A stretch of 64,000 nt of DNA from Rhineura floridana (taxonomy: Eukaryota > Chordata > Lepidosauria > Squamata > Rhineuridae): positions 288,572,394 to 288,636,393 of the forward strand of contig NC_084480.1 of NCBI RefSeq assembly GCF_030035675.1. Direction: 5' to 3'. Shown here piece after piece: positions 32,681 through 43,792 of this stretch. The notes under the pieces are model-generated. The model saw nothing but the letters and a program-made list of their open reading frames with translations. It did no database searches and was not told the DNA's origin. Position 1 is the first letter of the stretch, and every line of letters starts with the position of its first letter. The position numbers were made by a program, and so were the translations under genes.

Positions 32681-32945
32681 TATTAAACCATAGCCTGGCA
32701 TGTGTCATCCAAACCCAGGTCCATGACTCATTTCTCCCAAACAAACCACAAGTCTGGGTTCAGACATAACGAAAAGCCAGACTCTGAAAAGTTTTGGCTG
32801 TGGCGTGGCAGCAGCATGAGCTGGGGAGAACTGCCCCTGGAACTTTTGAGCAGCTTGCATCGGTGTGCTGGTTCACATTAAACCATCGGTTGTTTTAAAC
32901 TATAGTTTAATGAGACGAGTGAACCAGGCCACGATGTACACTTAT
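32681..32945. repeat. Repeat with AAACCATGG/TTTAAACTA motifs (DNA-transposon-like)
   Basis: AGTCTGGGTTCAGACATAAC and TTGTTTTAAACTATAGTTTA with CGAGTGAACCAGGCC resemble the repeats at 47,590-47,880 and 57,105-57,550, whose ends (ATTCAGACATAACAGAAAAC and the inverse of CTGTTACATCTGAACC) look like terminal inverted repeats. The family is not identified. Confidence 0.45.
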
Positions 32946-33099
32946 AGAGAGGTAAACTGACCACAGTGCAGATGGAACCACCTGTGATGATGGCTCTGAA
33001 AATGCTACTAAGCAGCCAGCAATAGTGTCTCCAACTTCAATTCTTTCAGGCAACATTAGCAACCCTCATTAGATTACAGTTTTCCTCTATGCACCTCTG

Positions 33100-33185
33100 A
33101 ATTTTATTTATTTATTTATAAACACATTTGTTTACCACTATTAAAAAAAATCAAAGCAGTTTGCGACAAATAAAATCCATATAAT
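33100..33185 (-). mobile_element. L2-like LINE tail
   Basis: ATTTATTTATTTATAAACAC and AAATCAAAGCAGTTTGCGAC are the antisense of an L2-type 3' end. Confidence 0.5.
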
Positions 33186-33189
33186 AAAA

Positions 33190-33838
33190 CCTATTTTTGT
33201 TATGTGCCTTCAAGTTGATTACGATTTATGGTGACCCAATAAATCAGTGACCTCCAATACCATCTGTCGTGAACCACCCTGTTTAGATCTGGTAAGTTCA
33301 GGTCTGTGGCCTCCTTTATGGAATCAATCCATCTCTTGTTTGGTCTTCCTTTTTTTCTACTCCCTTCTGTTTTTCCCAGCATTGTTGTCTTTTCTACTGA
33401 ATCATGTCTTCTCATGACATGTCCAAAGTATGATAACCTCAGTTTCATCATTTCAGCTTCTAGTGATAGTTCTGGTTTAGTTTGTTCTAACTCCCATTTT
33501 TTTGGTCTTCTTTGTGGTCGCTGGTATCCTCAAAGCTCTCCCCCAACACCACATTTCAAATGAGTTTATTTTTCTCTTATCCACTTTTTTCACTGTCCAA
33601 CTTTCGCATCCATACATAGAGATTGGAAATACCATGGTCTAAATGATCCTGACTTTGGGGTTCAGTGATACATCTTTGCATTTGAGGACCTTTTCTAATT
33701 CTCTCATAGCTGCCCTCCCCAGTCCTAGCCTTCTTCTGATTTCTTGACTATTCATTTTGGTTAATGACTGTGCCAATTGACAAGTTCAGTGTCCTCATTG
33801 TCAGCTTTAAAGTTACATAAATATTCTGTTGTCATTAC
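33190..33838 (-). mobile_element. RTE-BovB LINE, 3' part
   Basis: The minus strand encodes LRLSYFGHVMRRHDSVEKT, then KKGRPNKRWIDSIKEAT and DLNLPDLNRVVHDR, the C-terminal signature of BovB ORF2. The 3' end AATCAACTTGAAGGCAC matches the tail of the Sauria SINEs. Stops in the region upstream of residue M show decay. The element continues beyond the L2 insertion at 35,459-35,700. Confidence 0.88.
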
Positions 33839-35458
33839 TTTATTTTTATTTTATTTTATTTATTTTATTTATTTATTTCATTTCATTTATAAACCGCCCA
33901 TAGCTAGTAGCTCTCTGGGCGGTGTACAAAACAGGATTAAAATAAAATATTACAATAAAATCAGTAACAAATAGCAGCAAGTTAAACTAAAAACGTTAAA
34001 CATGAAACATTGAACATTAAAATGCCTGGGAGTATAGCCAGGTCTTAACCTGGCACCTAAAAGAAAGTACCATAGGCGCCAGGTGTATCTCCTCAGGTAG
34101 GCTGTTCCACAGTTCGGGGGCCACCACAGAAAAGGCCCTAGATCTAATAACAATCCTCCGGGCATCTTGATAAATTGGTACCCGGAGGAGGGCCTTAGAT
34201 ACTGAACGAAGTGAATGGGTAGGTTCATAGCGGGAGAGGCGTTCCACAAGGTATTGCGGTCCCACACCGTGTAAGGCTTTATAGGTCAAAACCAGCACCT
34301 TGAATCTGGCTTGGAAACAGATAGGTAGCCAGTGCAAACGGGCCAGGACAGGTGTTATATGTGCAGACCGATGGGTCCTCAACAACCTGGCTGCCGCGTT
34401 TTGCACTAGCTGAAGTTTCCGAACAGTCTTCAAGGGCAGCCCTACGTAGAGTGCATTACAGTAATCCAATCTAGAAGTTACCAGAGCATGAACAACTGAG
34501 GCGAGATCGTCACTGTCCAGATAGGGGCGTAGTTGGGCTACTAGGCGAAGATGGTAAAACGCATTCCATGCCACCGAGGCCACTTGAGCCTCAAGCGACA
34601 AGGAAGGGTCAAAAAGGACCCCCAAACTACAAACCTGTTCCTTCAAGGGGAGTGTAACCCCATCTAGAACAGGATGAACATCCACCATCTGGGCAGGTAA
34701 AGAGCTCACCAACAGTGTCTCAGTCTTGTCTGGATTGAGTTTCAGTTTATTAGCTCTCATCCAGTCCATTATCGCGGTCAGGCAACGGTTCAGCACATCA
34801 ACAGCCTCACCTGAAGAAGGTGAAAAGGAGAAGTAGAGCTGCGTGTCATCAGCGTACTGATGGCAATGCACTCCAAAACTCCTGATGACCGCACCCAGAG
34901 GCTGCATGTAGATGTTAAAGAGCATGGGGGACAGAACCAACCCCTGAGGGACTCCACAATGGAGAGTCCAGGGTGTCGAGCTATGTTCCCCAAGCACTAC
35001 CTTCTGGCGACGATCCGCTAAGTAGGAGCAGAGCCACTGCCAAGCAGTGCCCCCAACTCCCAACTCCGCGAGCCTCCCCAGAAGGATACCATGGTCGATG
35101 GTATCAAACACCGCTGAGAGATCAAGGAGAATCAACAGAGTCACACTCCCCCTGTCCCTCTCCCGACAAAGGTCATCATATAGGGCGACCAAGGCTGTTT
35201 CAGTGCCAAAACCGGACCTAAAACCGGATTGAAACGGATCCAGATAATCGGTTTCATCCAAAAGCGCCTGGAGCTGGCCAGCGACCACCCGCTCCAAGAC
35301 CTTGCCCAAAAAAGGGACATTCGCCACCGGTCTATAGTTGTTCAAAACATCTGGGTCCAAAGAAGGTTTCTTTAAAAGAGGTCTCACTACTGCCTCCTTG
35401 AGACTACCAGGGACTACTCCCTCTCTCAAGGAGGCATTTATCACCTTCTTGGCCCAGC
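33839..35458 (-). mobile_element. L2 LINE inserted in BovB
   Basis: A 5'-truncated L2 copy of about 1.6 kb. Its 3' end lies on the left (ATAAACCGCCCATAGC and a TTTATTT run) and its coding part runs to about 35,458. BovB sequence is readable on both sides, so this L2 copy inserted later. The coding part is described separately. Confidence 0.85.
34017..35444 (-). CDS. L2 LINE reverse transcriptase, C-terminal 475 aa
   Basis: Open for 475 codons without a stop. The frame begins in the fingers of the RT (residues 1-60, with [18 protein letters not shown]), then has [16 protein letters not shown] near 106-121, [10 protein letters not shown] near 164-173 and the catalytic YADD at 197-200. The connection region ends with [21 protein letters not shown], the hallmark of the L2 branch of the CR1/L2 group. 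The endonuclease half is missing because the copy is 5'-truncated, so the ATG used here is internal and the protein is not expected to be made. The intact frame suggests recent insertion. Confidence 0.85.
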   Translation of the reverse strand: MINASLREGVVPGSLKEAVVRPLLKKPSLDPDVLNNYRPVANVPFLGKVLERVVAGQLQALLDETDYLDPFQSGFRSGFGTETALVALYDDLCRERDRGSVTLLILLDLSAVFDTIDHGILLGRLAELGVGGTAWQWLCSYLADRRQKVVLGEHSSTPWTLHCGVPQGLVLSPMLFNIYMQPLGAVIRSFGVHCHQYADDTQLYFSFSPSSGEAVDVLNRCLTAIMDWMRANKLKLNPDKTETLLVSSLPAQMVDVHPVLDGVTLPLKEQVCSLGVLFDPSLSLEAQVASVAWNAFYHLRLVAQLRPYLDSDDLASVVHALVTSRLDYCNALYVGLPLKTVRKLQLVQNAAARLLRTHRSAHITPVLARLHWLPICFQARFKVLVLTYKALHGVGPQYLVERLSRYEPTHSLRSVSKALLRVPIYQDARRIVIRSRAFSVVAPELWNSLPEEIHLAPMVLSFRCQVKTWLYSQAF

Positions 35459-35700
35459 CTTCTTGACGTTCAGCTGTAGTCCTGCTTTTGTGCTTTCCTC
35501 TTTAACTTTTATCAGCATTTGTTTCAAGTCATTACTAGTTTCTGCTAGTAGTATGGTGCCGTCGTTGACATCTTTTTGGTGCCAGGTAAAGATGTACCTT
35601 TCCCCCCAGGCATTTGATAGATTGAGATGATGTTTTGTTTTAATATGCTGCCAAAGATTCCCGTGGCTGTGTGGGGGTGGTATTGCTATTGTTTTGTTGT
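35459..35700 (-). mobile_element. RTE-BovB LINE, continuation
   Basis: On the minus strand VNDGTILLAETSNDLKQML, then [18 protein letters not shown], matches the RT palm and its following helix in BovB (normally ADDTTLMA...LLMKVKEESEKVGLKLN). It joins the 33,190-33,838 part once the L2 insertion is set aside. The 5' part of BovB is missing beyond about 35,600. Confidence 0.8.
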
Positions 35701-35714
35701 TGTTCATTGTTACG

Positions 35715-35871
35715 TTTTTATAGTGTGTTTTATTTGTTTTATTTTAAGATTGTGTAAGTCACTTGGGGACCTTTGGGTATCAAGCGCCTAATAATAATAA
35801 TAGTAGTAGTAGTAGTAATAGTAGTAGTAGTAGTAAGCTACACTGGGCTCCTTTTTGGAGGAAGTGGATAT

Positions 35872-35902
<31 letters not shown>

Positions 35903-35925
35903 TATTATTATTATTATTATTATAG
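35715..35925 (+). repeat. LINE-like tails with (TAG)n/(TTA)n microsatellites
   Basis: TGTGTAAGTCACTTGGGGAC and GGGCTCCTTTTTGGAGGAAG are L2/SINE-type ends, each followed by long TAG, TAA or TTA trinucleotide runs (35,792-35,835 and 35,874-35,922). Confidence 0.7.
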
Positions 35926-36009
35926 GGGACAATACTCTGCAAAAATGTGTCTATTAGGAAAAATTGCATATAGCATGAGAAATTTGCCTTAAAATGCTGA
36001 TGAATTTTC

Positions 36010-38120
36010 AAGAGGACTTCAAACATGTAGAATGGGGATAACAGCTTCAGCAGGCTGGGAGACTAAATCACAACCAATGATGCCCAAGCATAAATTAGAG
36101 CAACTTGACATTGAAATAGTTTCATGGACTAAGCTCTGTTTAAATGATGCTATGCAGTTATTGGATTCAGCAGCACACTTTATCAATGGACAAAGATTTA
36201 CCACCTGAAGAGAGATGTAAAACAGATGCCAAGAAACAGTGGAGTGCCATTAAACAGTCATGTGCTTCTCTGACTTTCAGAATGGACTACAAAAAGTTTT
36301 AAAATGAAAAAGCTGGATGCAGAAATTGGGTACAATAACCTGTATGGCCTTGTCTGGCTTTTTAGATCCAGTAATAAAAGGACTAGCAAACTGAAGCAAT
36401 CAGTCCATTAGAGTTAAATGCAAGAGTTAAACGAGGGAAGGAACCTAATGGGGGGGGGAAGGAAGGCTAGAGCGACCAAAAGTGGCTGGTTAAGCTGTTG
36501 GAAACGAAATGGAATTCATGGAGAGTTTAGTGGGCGGAGAAAGGGGAGTATCTAAAAGTGAGGATCCACCCGCCCAGCAAAAAACATCAGAGCAAAGCAC
36601 CTACATGCAGGAACAAAGCGAAGCGGAGACGGTTTTTCCTTCACTTTTTGCATTTTCAGCAGATTGGTTTAATATGGATTTAAAGGGGAAAGCAATGTCA
36701 TACATTCGCCTTGCCTGCAACGTCATGTGAACCCTGCAAATTAAACGGGGATGCAAGTAGCACCAATCTCATAGTGAGTTGCTGTGTGAACAAGCCCTTA
36801 GAATGTCCTCTGCTCAATTGTCTTGTGCTCTCTTGTGATTCATTGGTTTCTAACAGGCTTGTGCAACCAAAGGTTCCTATGCTTTTCCGTGCAACACAGC
36901 ACACTTTGCATAGCATCAGACATGCTGTCTCTTTCAGCCCTGCTTTTTTGTATGTGAGGGGAGGGGAAGGGCTGGTCAGCAAATGGCTGGCAGGCTGATG
37001 GGGAGGGGGACAAGCAGCAACTCTATCCAGTCACCCTCCCATACAACAAATACGGAACACTTCACAAATTTGCGTGTCAACAACATCTGGAGGGCCACAG
37101 GTCCCCCATTCCTGACCTAAAGTCTCAAAACATTTGCAAGCTTTCATAGAAACAGCTGGAAGACATGCAAAACACTTTCTTATTGGAGAAGTAAAAAAGA
37201 ATTAAGAGCAAAGGTACAGGAAAAGGAAATGGCAGCTCCTCCTCTGCGTAGTGTGAAAAGGGTCAGCTGCCTGCAAAAATGGCTTCCAACTCCTCTCACG
37301 CTCTGAGGATTTTTAAGATAATTTTTTAAAAATGATGCTGCAACTCTAAAGGAAGCACACTGGCTTCTCATAGAGGAATAGAACCTGTCAGAAACCAGTT
37401 GCTACTTAAACTCTGCAAGTCATGTTTTCAAAGTGAGAGGGGTCAGTTGATCGAAACCTTGTCTCAGCCCCAAGTGGAGAAAGGAAGATGGCATTTAATG
37501 GCATTTCTTCCTGCACCTGCTGCCCATTTAGAGAGAATGGGGCTGATTGCCAGTGTCCTATAACTGGAAGAGGCAGAAGTGTTCAGTTTTGATTTATTAA
37601 ATCTCTGGATAAAAGGCAAGATAATAAGAGATGATCTGGAGATTAAAACTGCCTAAAATAACAAAACCAAAAAATAACCACTGCAGACATGATATTTGAC
37701 AGGGTGCCATAAGGCTCCTTACTGTTGCAAAACCAAATGTACTGTATGGTATGTTTTACTGCCACCTAGTGGACAGAGCTGGGATATCAGAGCTGCATAT
37801 AAATATCACATAGAGCTTTTGCCTTGATGCTTTAGTTTTGGTTTAGTTTGCTTCCTGACAGAGACTTTGGGAGTGTCATGCATGCTGTCCCCAACCCAAC
37901 CCACCATGCAGGAATTGTGATTCCTGTGCTTATCCTGCTTGTCCAAAAACCAGGCTTAGGACAAGCAGGGTTAGTGCAAGTTTCAAAGTCCAGTGCCAGA
38001 CACAGCAGTGGGAAAACTACAGTCCTTGTCGGTACCTCCTGCATGCCTTTCCCTTTTGCTTCTAGTCTAGCACTCCTACCTCAACCAAGATGTGGGTGAA
38101 ACTGCCAAGGCCTTGGTGTA
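36010..38120. other. No recognisable gene
   Basis: I see no exon or RNA gene. Short open frames are scattered and lack motifs. Confidence 0.4.
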
Positions 38121-38124
38121 GTCC

Positions 38125-38245
38125 AGGGGCTGCCAACATGATGCTCTCCACTGTTGTTGGCCTACAACTATCATCAGCCCCAGCCAGCATGGCCAATGGC
38201 CAGGTATGATTGGAGTTGTAGTCCAACATCTGGAATTGGAATGAT
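38125..38245. mobile_element. hAT-type foldback MITE, eroded
   Basis: CAGGGGCTGCCAAC near the left end, then CATCAGCCCCAGCCAGCATG and the partner TTGGAGTTGTAGTCCAAC. It belongs to the same broad foldback group as 12,913 and 45,485, with weaker arm identity. Confidence 0.6.
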
Positions 38246-38379
38246 GCACACTAGTTGCCAGCGTTATTCTTGTTCTTGGCTTGTGGACATGTATATGCAA
38301 GTATTTAAAGTAACACTTGCTCAATAATTTGCTTTTAATAATGTTATTTGTTATTTAATTTTGAGAATTGTTATTTAAT

Positions 38380-38515
38380 GTTGAGAATTGTATTATTTTA
38401 TTGATGTATTATGTTCTATTGATGTATTGTTATGTTCGTGTTTTTTGTAAGCCGCCTTGAGGGCCTTTTGGCCATAAGGCGAGGTATAAATTTAATAAAA
38501 AAATAAATAAAATTG
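38380..38515 (+). mobile_element. L2 LINE 3' tail
   Basis: TGTAAGCCGCCTTGAGGGCC and AAGGCGAGGTATAAATTTAA are an L2-type 3' end followed by an A-rich run. Confidence 0.7.
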
Positions 38516-39304
38516 TCTAAAATGTGGTGACATTGTTTTGTCTGGCTGTGGTTTGACATGTGTTTGCCCACGACTGGACACATCTCCCTTCCCCACTACT
38601 GATGACAGACCTTTTAGGACTGCCCACAGCAAAGCATTGGACCAATCACTGTCTGTGTCTGAGCCTACAGCAAAGCATTTCCATTGGACACATCTCAGAG
38701 TGGCAACAGGGATGATGGCCAATCAGTTTTGAAGTCAGGGTAAAATACACCCAATCTCCAATTTCCTAGGTTTTGGAGTAGAGTTTGACTAATGCTGTGT
38801 GCCCCTGGTTTCAGAAAACAGAGGTAGAGACATGCTGAAACCTGTACAATTGCAAGTATGTCTCCAGCCATCACCCTTGTATATTCAGTGCATTTCACAA
38901 TTTAATTTTACATGAGCTATCAGTAAAAGTAACAGTGGTGGAGTTCTCTGTGGATCAAGCAGTAAAGGCCTGGTCCACTATAGTGGAGAAGTAGTAAAAT
39001 ATGTATCTTGGATTTTAGGAAAGCTAATTTTTAAAAACTCAGAGAATTGCTAGATAGGATTCCATTACTTGATAACTTATCAGGAAAGGAGCCCGAGATG
39101 TGTGGGAGTTTCTGAAGAAGGTTACTAAAAGCACAGTCACAAACAATCCAGTGAGAAACAAATATTAAGCAAATCACAATCCTGTTTTGCAGGGCTCACT
39201 TAAACCACAGCTTGCCAGCGTGTATGTCACAGCAAACTGTGGTTTGACAAAATAGGAAGTATCCTCTTAAGGTAGACACATCAAAGAGAGAGCACCTGCA
39301 CATT
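38516..39304. other. No recognisable gene
   Basis: Around 39,175-39,260, CTTAAACCACAGCTTGCC and CAAACTGTGGTTTGAC form a weak inverted pair, possibly an old DNA transposon. Nothing else is supported. Confidence 0.35.
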
Positions 39305-40133
39305 ATAATAATAATAATAAATTTAATTTTTGTGTCGCCTATCTGGCCGAAGCCACTCTAGGCGACGTACAAACTAAAATTCAGTAAATTACAATACAAT
39401 ACAGATAAAATACAATAAAATCAGAACAATCATTAATCACAGCAGCATGAAATCAGTTAGGGCGATCAATAGATAATAAAATATCCCAAAAAAGTTAGCC
39501 CTCCCCGGAATTCCTGAAGGCCTGTCCAAAAAGCCAAGTTTTTAATGCCCGGTGAAATATATCCAGGGAAGGGGCATGGCGAAGATCGAATGGGAGGGAG
39601 TTCCAGAGAGTGGGGGCCGCCACTGAAAATGCCCTCTCTCTAGTCCCTACCAACCTAGCTGTTTTCGTTGGTGGGACTGAGAGAAGGCCCTGTGTGGCTG
39701 ATCTGGTTGGGCGGCTTAATTTGTGGTACTGGAGGTGCTCCTTCAGATAAACTGGGCCAAGACCGTATAGGGATTTAAAGGTTAATACCAACACCTTGAA
39801 TTGGGCCCGGAAAACAACTGGCAGCCAATGTAGGTGAAATAATACTGGCGTGATGTGATCACGGCGGCGGCTGTAAGCAACCGAGCCGCCGCATTCTGCA
39901 CCAGTTGTAGTTTCCAGACCGTTTTCAAGGGTAACCCCACGTAGAGCGCATTGCAGTAGTCTAATCGAGAGGTGACCAGGGCGTGTACCACCAGTGGGAG
40001 CTGATGAATAGGGAGGTAGGGTTGCAGCCTCCGTATGAGATGTAATTGGTACCAAGCTGCCCGGCTCACTGCCGAAATCTGAGCCTCCATGGACAGCTTG
40101 GAATCAAGAATTATGGCTATTCCCTGATCCTCC
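39305..40133 (-). pseudogene. L2 LINE, 5'-truncated, frameshifted
   Basis: The minus strand encodes LDSKLSMEAQISAVSRAA, then [20 protein letters not shown] and [11 protein letters not shown] in one frame, and HITPVLFHLHWLPVVFRAQF to the C-terminus (FLFGQAFR-like end, WLFGQAF) in another. One frameshift near 39,870 separates them. The 3' UTR begins with an AATAATAATAATAA run at 39,306 and has GTGTCGCCTATCTGGCCG. It is the same family as 34,017-35,444 but a different subfamily, judging by the 3' end. Confidence 0.8.
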
Positions 40134-40134
40134 A

Positions 40135-40855
40135 AGCTATGGTTTGGATGGATTAGAAAATATGACTGTTTAAAAACAGCCAATTATTTTATAGGCAGCT
40201 TCATTAAAAAAAAAGCAAATGAAAGAATGCAACAGCTGCTCAGGGTGGGCTGGGGAAAGAGTCAGCCAGAGAGCACTATAACTGTCTGTCTGTGCTTCCG
40301 ATTGCAGGTATTAACACAATTAACACTGTCACAATTCAACCCAGACATTGAAATAATTCATGTGCAAGTTTGCCTATCTGAATAGTCTAAAAGTATAGAT
40401 TTAATCTTGGGATTCAAGTGTTTGTTTTCCTTCAGCAATGGGTGTCAAATCAACTTATGAGGACCCCGTGTTCACACAGATGTTTACTCGCCTTTTGTTG
40501 TGTCTGTTAATGTAATTCCTACTGTAGTATCTGGGTAGCTGTAAGCCTACCCTGGCTACTCAATAGAATTAGTTTGTGGACCCAAGTGAGGCATCACATT
40601 TACTTTAAGACAACCTGAGCCCTTATATCCTTCCTGATCACTGAAATAATCCAGAGGAGTGCTGTTAATTGTCCACTGTGTTACAGAGGCCCAACTGGCC
40701 TCAACCAGAAGTCAAGTGTTTAGTATTGCCATCCCATGCTATGGAAGTTTTTCTCATGAGAGATTCAGTAGGCACCCTTGCTTTTGACTTTCAAGTGTCT
40801 CATGAAGACTCTTTTGTGCCAACAGGACTTTGCAGCTGTAGCCAGTCATGTTAAT
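40135..40855. other. No recognisable feature
   Basis: I see no exon, RNA gene or clear repeat here. Confidence 0.35.
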
Positions 40856-40859
40856 GGTT

Positions 40860-40965
40860 GCTATGTATTGTTTTTAAATATTTTTATGTTGCTGTACACA
40901 ACCCTGATTTTTGGCAAGAGGTCAGTATATACATATTTTTATAAATAATAAATAAAATTTTTGGT
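40860..40965 (+). mobile_element. L2-like LINE tail
   Basis: TTGCTGTACACAACCCTGAT through ATATATACATATTTTTATAAAT and AATAAATAAAA is a degraded L2-type 3' end. Confidence 0.5.
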
Positions 40966-41084
40966 GAGGGGCACTTCTTTAAACGACAGGAGTACCCCAA
41001 GTGTGCTCATGCCTACTTCTTAAGCATGCTGTTGGTATTTTGGCTACATAAGCAACAGCACTTGGAGAAATGAATCAGAATTAG

Positions 41085-41222
41085 CATATAGTAGGGATGG
41101 AGCACCTGTGGCCCTCCAGGACTACAATTCCCATCATTCCTGACCACTGACAATGCTGTCTGGGGCTGGTGGGAGTTGGAGTCTGTCATCATCTGGAGGG
41201 TCACAGGTTCCCCATCCTTGGA
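41085..41222. mobile_element. hAT-like foldback MITE
   Basis: The left arm TAGGGATGGAGCACCTGTGG and right arm GGTCACAGGTTCCCCATCC are inverted. The middle has the usual ACTACAATTCCCATCATTCC. No clean target duplication is visible. Confidence 0.6.
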
Positions 41223-42044
41223 CTGAAGGACAAACAAGATGCTTCTGGAAGTTCCTTTTCAGCCTGCTTCTAGCCTAATGGTAGGACAGATGCAACCACC
41301 ACAAGATTCTCACCTGCTTTCCTTAAAGTTTTATCTGGTCAGGGGAGGTAGATAGCACTTGTCCCTTGATATACAGTTTAAGCTCAACACGAATGTGTTT
41401 ATAACATAAGGCACTAGAATATTGTGGTAATGAATTTCTGTTCTCTGAAAATAATGTTACTTGCAGCACACTGTTACTAAGAATGTAAGTGGCTCAAGTA
41501 CTCCATCACATGGACAACCTGAAGATAGGTTTTGCAATTAACATACATCACAACAACTGGCTAGAAATTCCCATCAGCATCAACTTGGCATTAAAGGCTA
41601 AAGAGTGGGAAGATTTGAACCAAATATCTTAAGAATCCATTTTACACTTTCAGAACAAAACACAAGTGCTGGGAATTTCTAGAAAGAGCACACTACAGAG
41701 CTGGTAAGATATTGTAATGAACCTGGTTGCCAAGGACTATAGAGCCCAACAGAACTGTGGGAAGCTAACCCCAAACGTAGCATGCCTCTGGTGGCAGAGA
41801 GTTCACCTACTCTTCCCTGGCTTTATCTTGATTGGTGGGTTTGGCTACACAAACAAGTCCTGGGGACAGTTACTCAAGGGAAACTGTTGGTGTGGCAGAC
41901 TGAGAGGAAGTCCAGTAGCAGTTCTGTGGAAAGCTTTGTAAATACTGTTTATATAAAGCAGTCTCACACAATAATGTTATCTGTGAGAGCAGCATAGAGA
42001 GGTTGTGGGACAATAAGTCACAAATGGGACCTGCAACAAAACAT
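41223..42044. other. No recognisable feature
   Basis: I see no exon, RNA gene or clear repeat here. Confidence 0.35.
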
Positions 42045-42215
42045 TGCAATGTAGACTGCTCTTCTCAGCACCTGGAGCTGAACATCCACAGCCCTCTTGA
42101 GCACCTTCCCTAAGAAGGGAACATTGCTTTCACAAACCTTTGGGTCGAGAGGATTTTCCAAGGCAGCAGACACCATCCCTTCACTCCAAGACATGCTCAT
42201 CACACTCTGGACCTA
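42045..42215 (-). pseudogene. L2 LINE RT fragment
   Basis: On the minus strand WSEGMVSAALENPLDPKV and [19 protein letters not shown] align with [18 protein letters not shown] and [19 protein letters not shown] of the copy at 34,017. A small internal deletion is implied between the two blocks. No ends remain. Confidence 0.65.
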
Positions 42216-43185
42216 CCTGTTTCTCCCTCCCCCCAGCTGAGTGGGACAAATCAGCCAAAAGGCAAGAGTCAAGAGGGTATGTGGTCAGCTGGATTTGTGC
42301 TTTGTCTGCATCCTCAGGCCTCAATAACAAACTGCTCCCATAATACCATACCAGATAGTGTTGGACACTTCACTGCGAACTGTGACAACCATGGCAAATT
42401 TGACATGATGAGTGATTTTATGTTATTCATCTCGCTCTCCACTGTGCCCAAATTTTACATTATTCCTCACCATTTATTTTAATGCCGAGGAAACACAATG
42501 CAAATAGGAGGTCTGTCATCAATTGTGTATCTTTAAAGACTGAAAACAAACAACAGTGAATACTGATAATATTTGCTGCATTGATTTCTGTTTCAGACAT
42601 GGAATGAATAAGCAAACATCAGCAATTTCTGCTTGTTTCTCCAACATTTCTACTTCCAACTCAGTATTTTCGCTGTCTGTTGGGTAGGAGCATTCAATAT
42701 TCTGAACAGGAAAGTCAAACTGCTTTTCATATGGCAAGCATGATGTGTAGGAATAGGAAGCCCTCGTATAGAGGAGAAACAATTTGTCTGAATAGCTTTC
42801 CTTCTGCAGTTACTTTAGGATGGTTCAGAGGGATTCCCTTGTAGGAGAGCTAGTGTCAGATTGGACAGCCAATTCTCAAACACATAGAGCTGCAGTGCAG
42901 TTTATATAGTTGTCCAAGACAGAAATTCATAACGAAGTGGTTGAGGAGCAACAGGGATTGGGCAGAATTGGACATATTGGCCTTCCTACTTGCTGACAAG
43001 CCAGACCCATAGGACCATATTTGATCTAGCCAGCTTCCTACTGCAGTTCTGCCTATTTAAAAAGGAATGGGCAGAATCCCATATGGTTGACTGCCAGCAT
43101 AATTCAGAACAATGAAAATGGGGCGGAAGGGGGGGGGGAGAAGACCAGCTAACAGGTGGTTTCTAACTTTGGGTTGGAAAAAAAT
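42216..43185. other. No recognisable feature
   Basis: I see no exon, RNA gene or clear repeat here. Confidence 0.35.
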
Positions 43186-43432
43186 ATGAAATGCACTGCC
43201 TTCAAGTTGATCCCAACTTATGGCAACCCTGTGAATAGGGTTTTCATGGTAAGCGGTATTCAGAGGGGGTTTACCATTGCCTTCCTCTGAGGCTGAGAGG
43301 CAGTGACTGGCCCAAGGTCACCCAGTGAGCTTCATGCCTGTGTGGGGATTTGAACCCTGGATGTGGGGATTTGAATCCTGGTCTCCCAGGTCATAGTCCA
43401 AGACTCTAACCACTATACCACACTGGCTACTT
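43186..43432 (-). mobile_element. Sauria-type SINE with internal 21-bp duplication
   Basis: The BovB-type tail GCCTTCAAGTTGATCCCAAC is on the left, then GGCAGTGACTGGCCCAAGG, and the head ends CACACTGGCTAC. The B-box region TGTGGGGATTTGAACCCTGG is present twice in tandem (about 43,340-43,381). Confidence 0.8.
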
Positions 43433-43631
43433 TGGGTTAAAGCACCGAGTTAAATTATAAATTTATGTAGCATTTCACTTATTTTACAATATGCTGTCAT
43501 TTATTACTACTGCTATAGTGTGGAAGGTCAGATGAGCTGTTTTAATTTCATCCTGCACTGAATGATTTATTTGTTGTACAGTCAATGGCCCTTGGCTAAC
43601 TAATAAAGACAACTGACTATTTGTCCATCTA

Positions 43632-43792
43632 GGCAAGTATTGTCTGCTCTGATTGGCAGCAGCTCTGCAGGATCTCAGGTCAAGGTTTTTCCCATCACCT
43701 GCTATTTTTAACTGGAGCTACCAGGGATGCAACCTTGGACTGTCTGCATGCAAAGCATGTGCCTTACCATTGTGCTATGCTACCTTCAAATA
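43632..43792 (-). mobile_element. tRNA-derived SINE, degraded
   Basis: CTGCATGCAAAGCATGTGCC and ACCATTGTGCTATGCTACC are the antisense of the tRNA-like head, and AAGTATTGTCTGCTCTGATT is the middle. It is the same family as 7,097. Confidence 0.55.
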
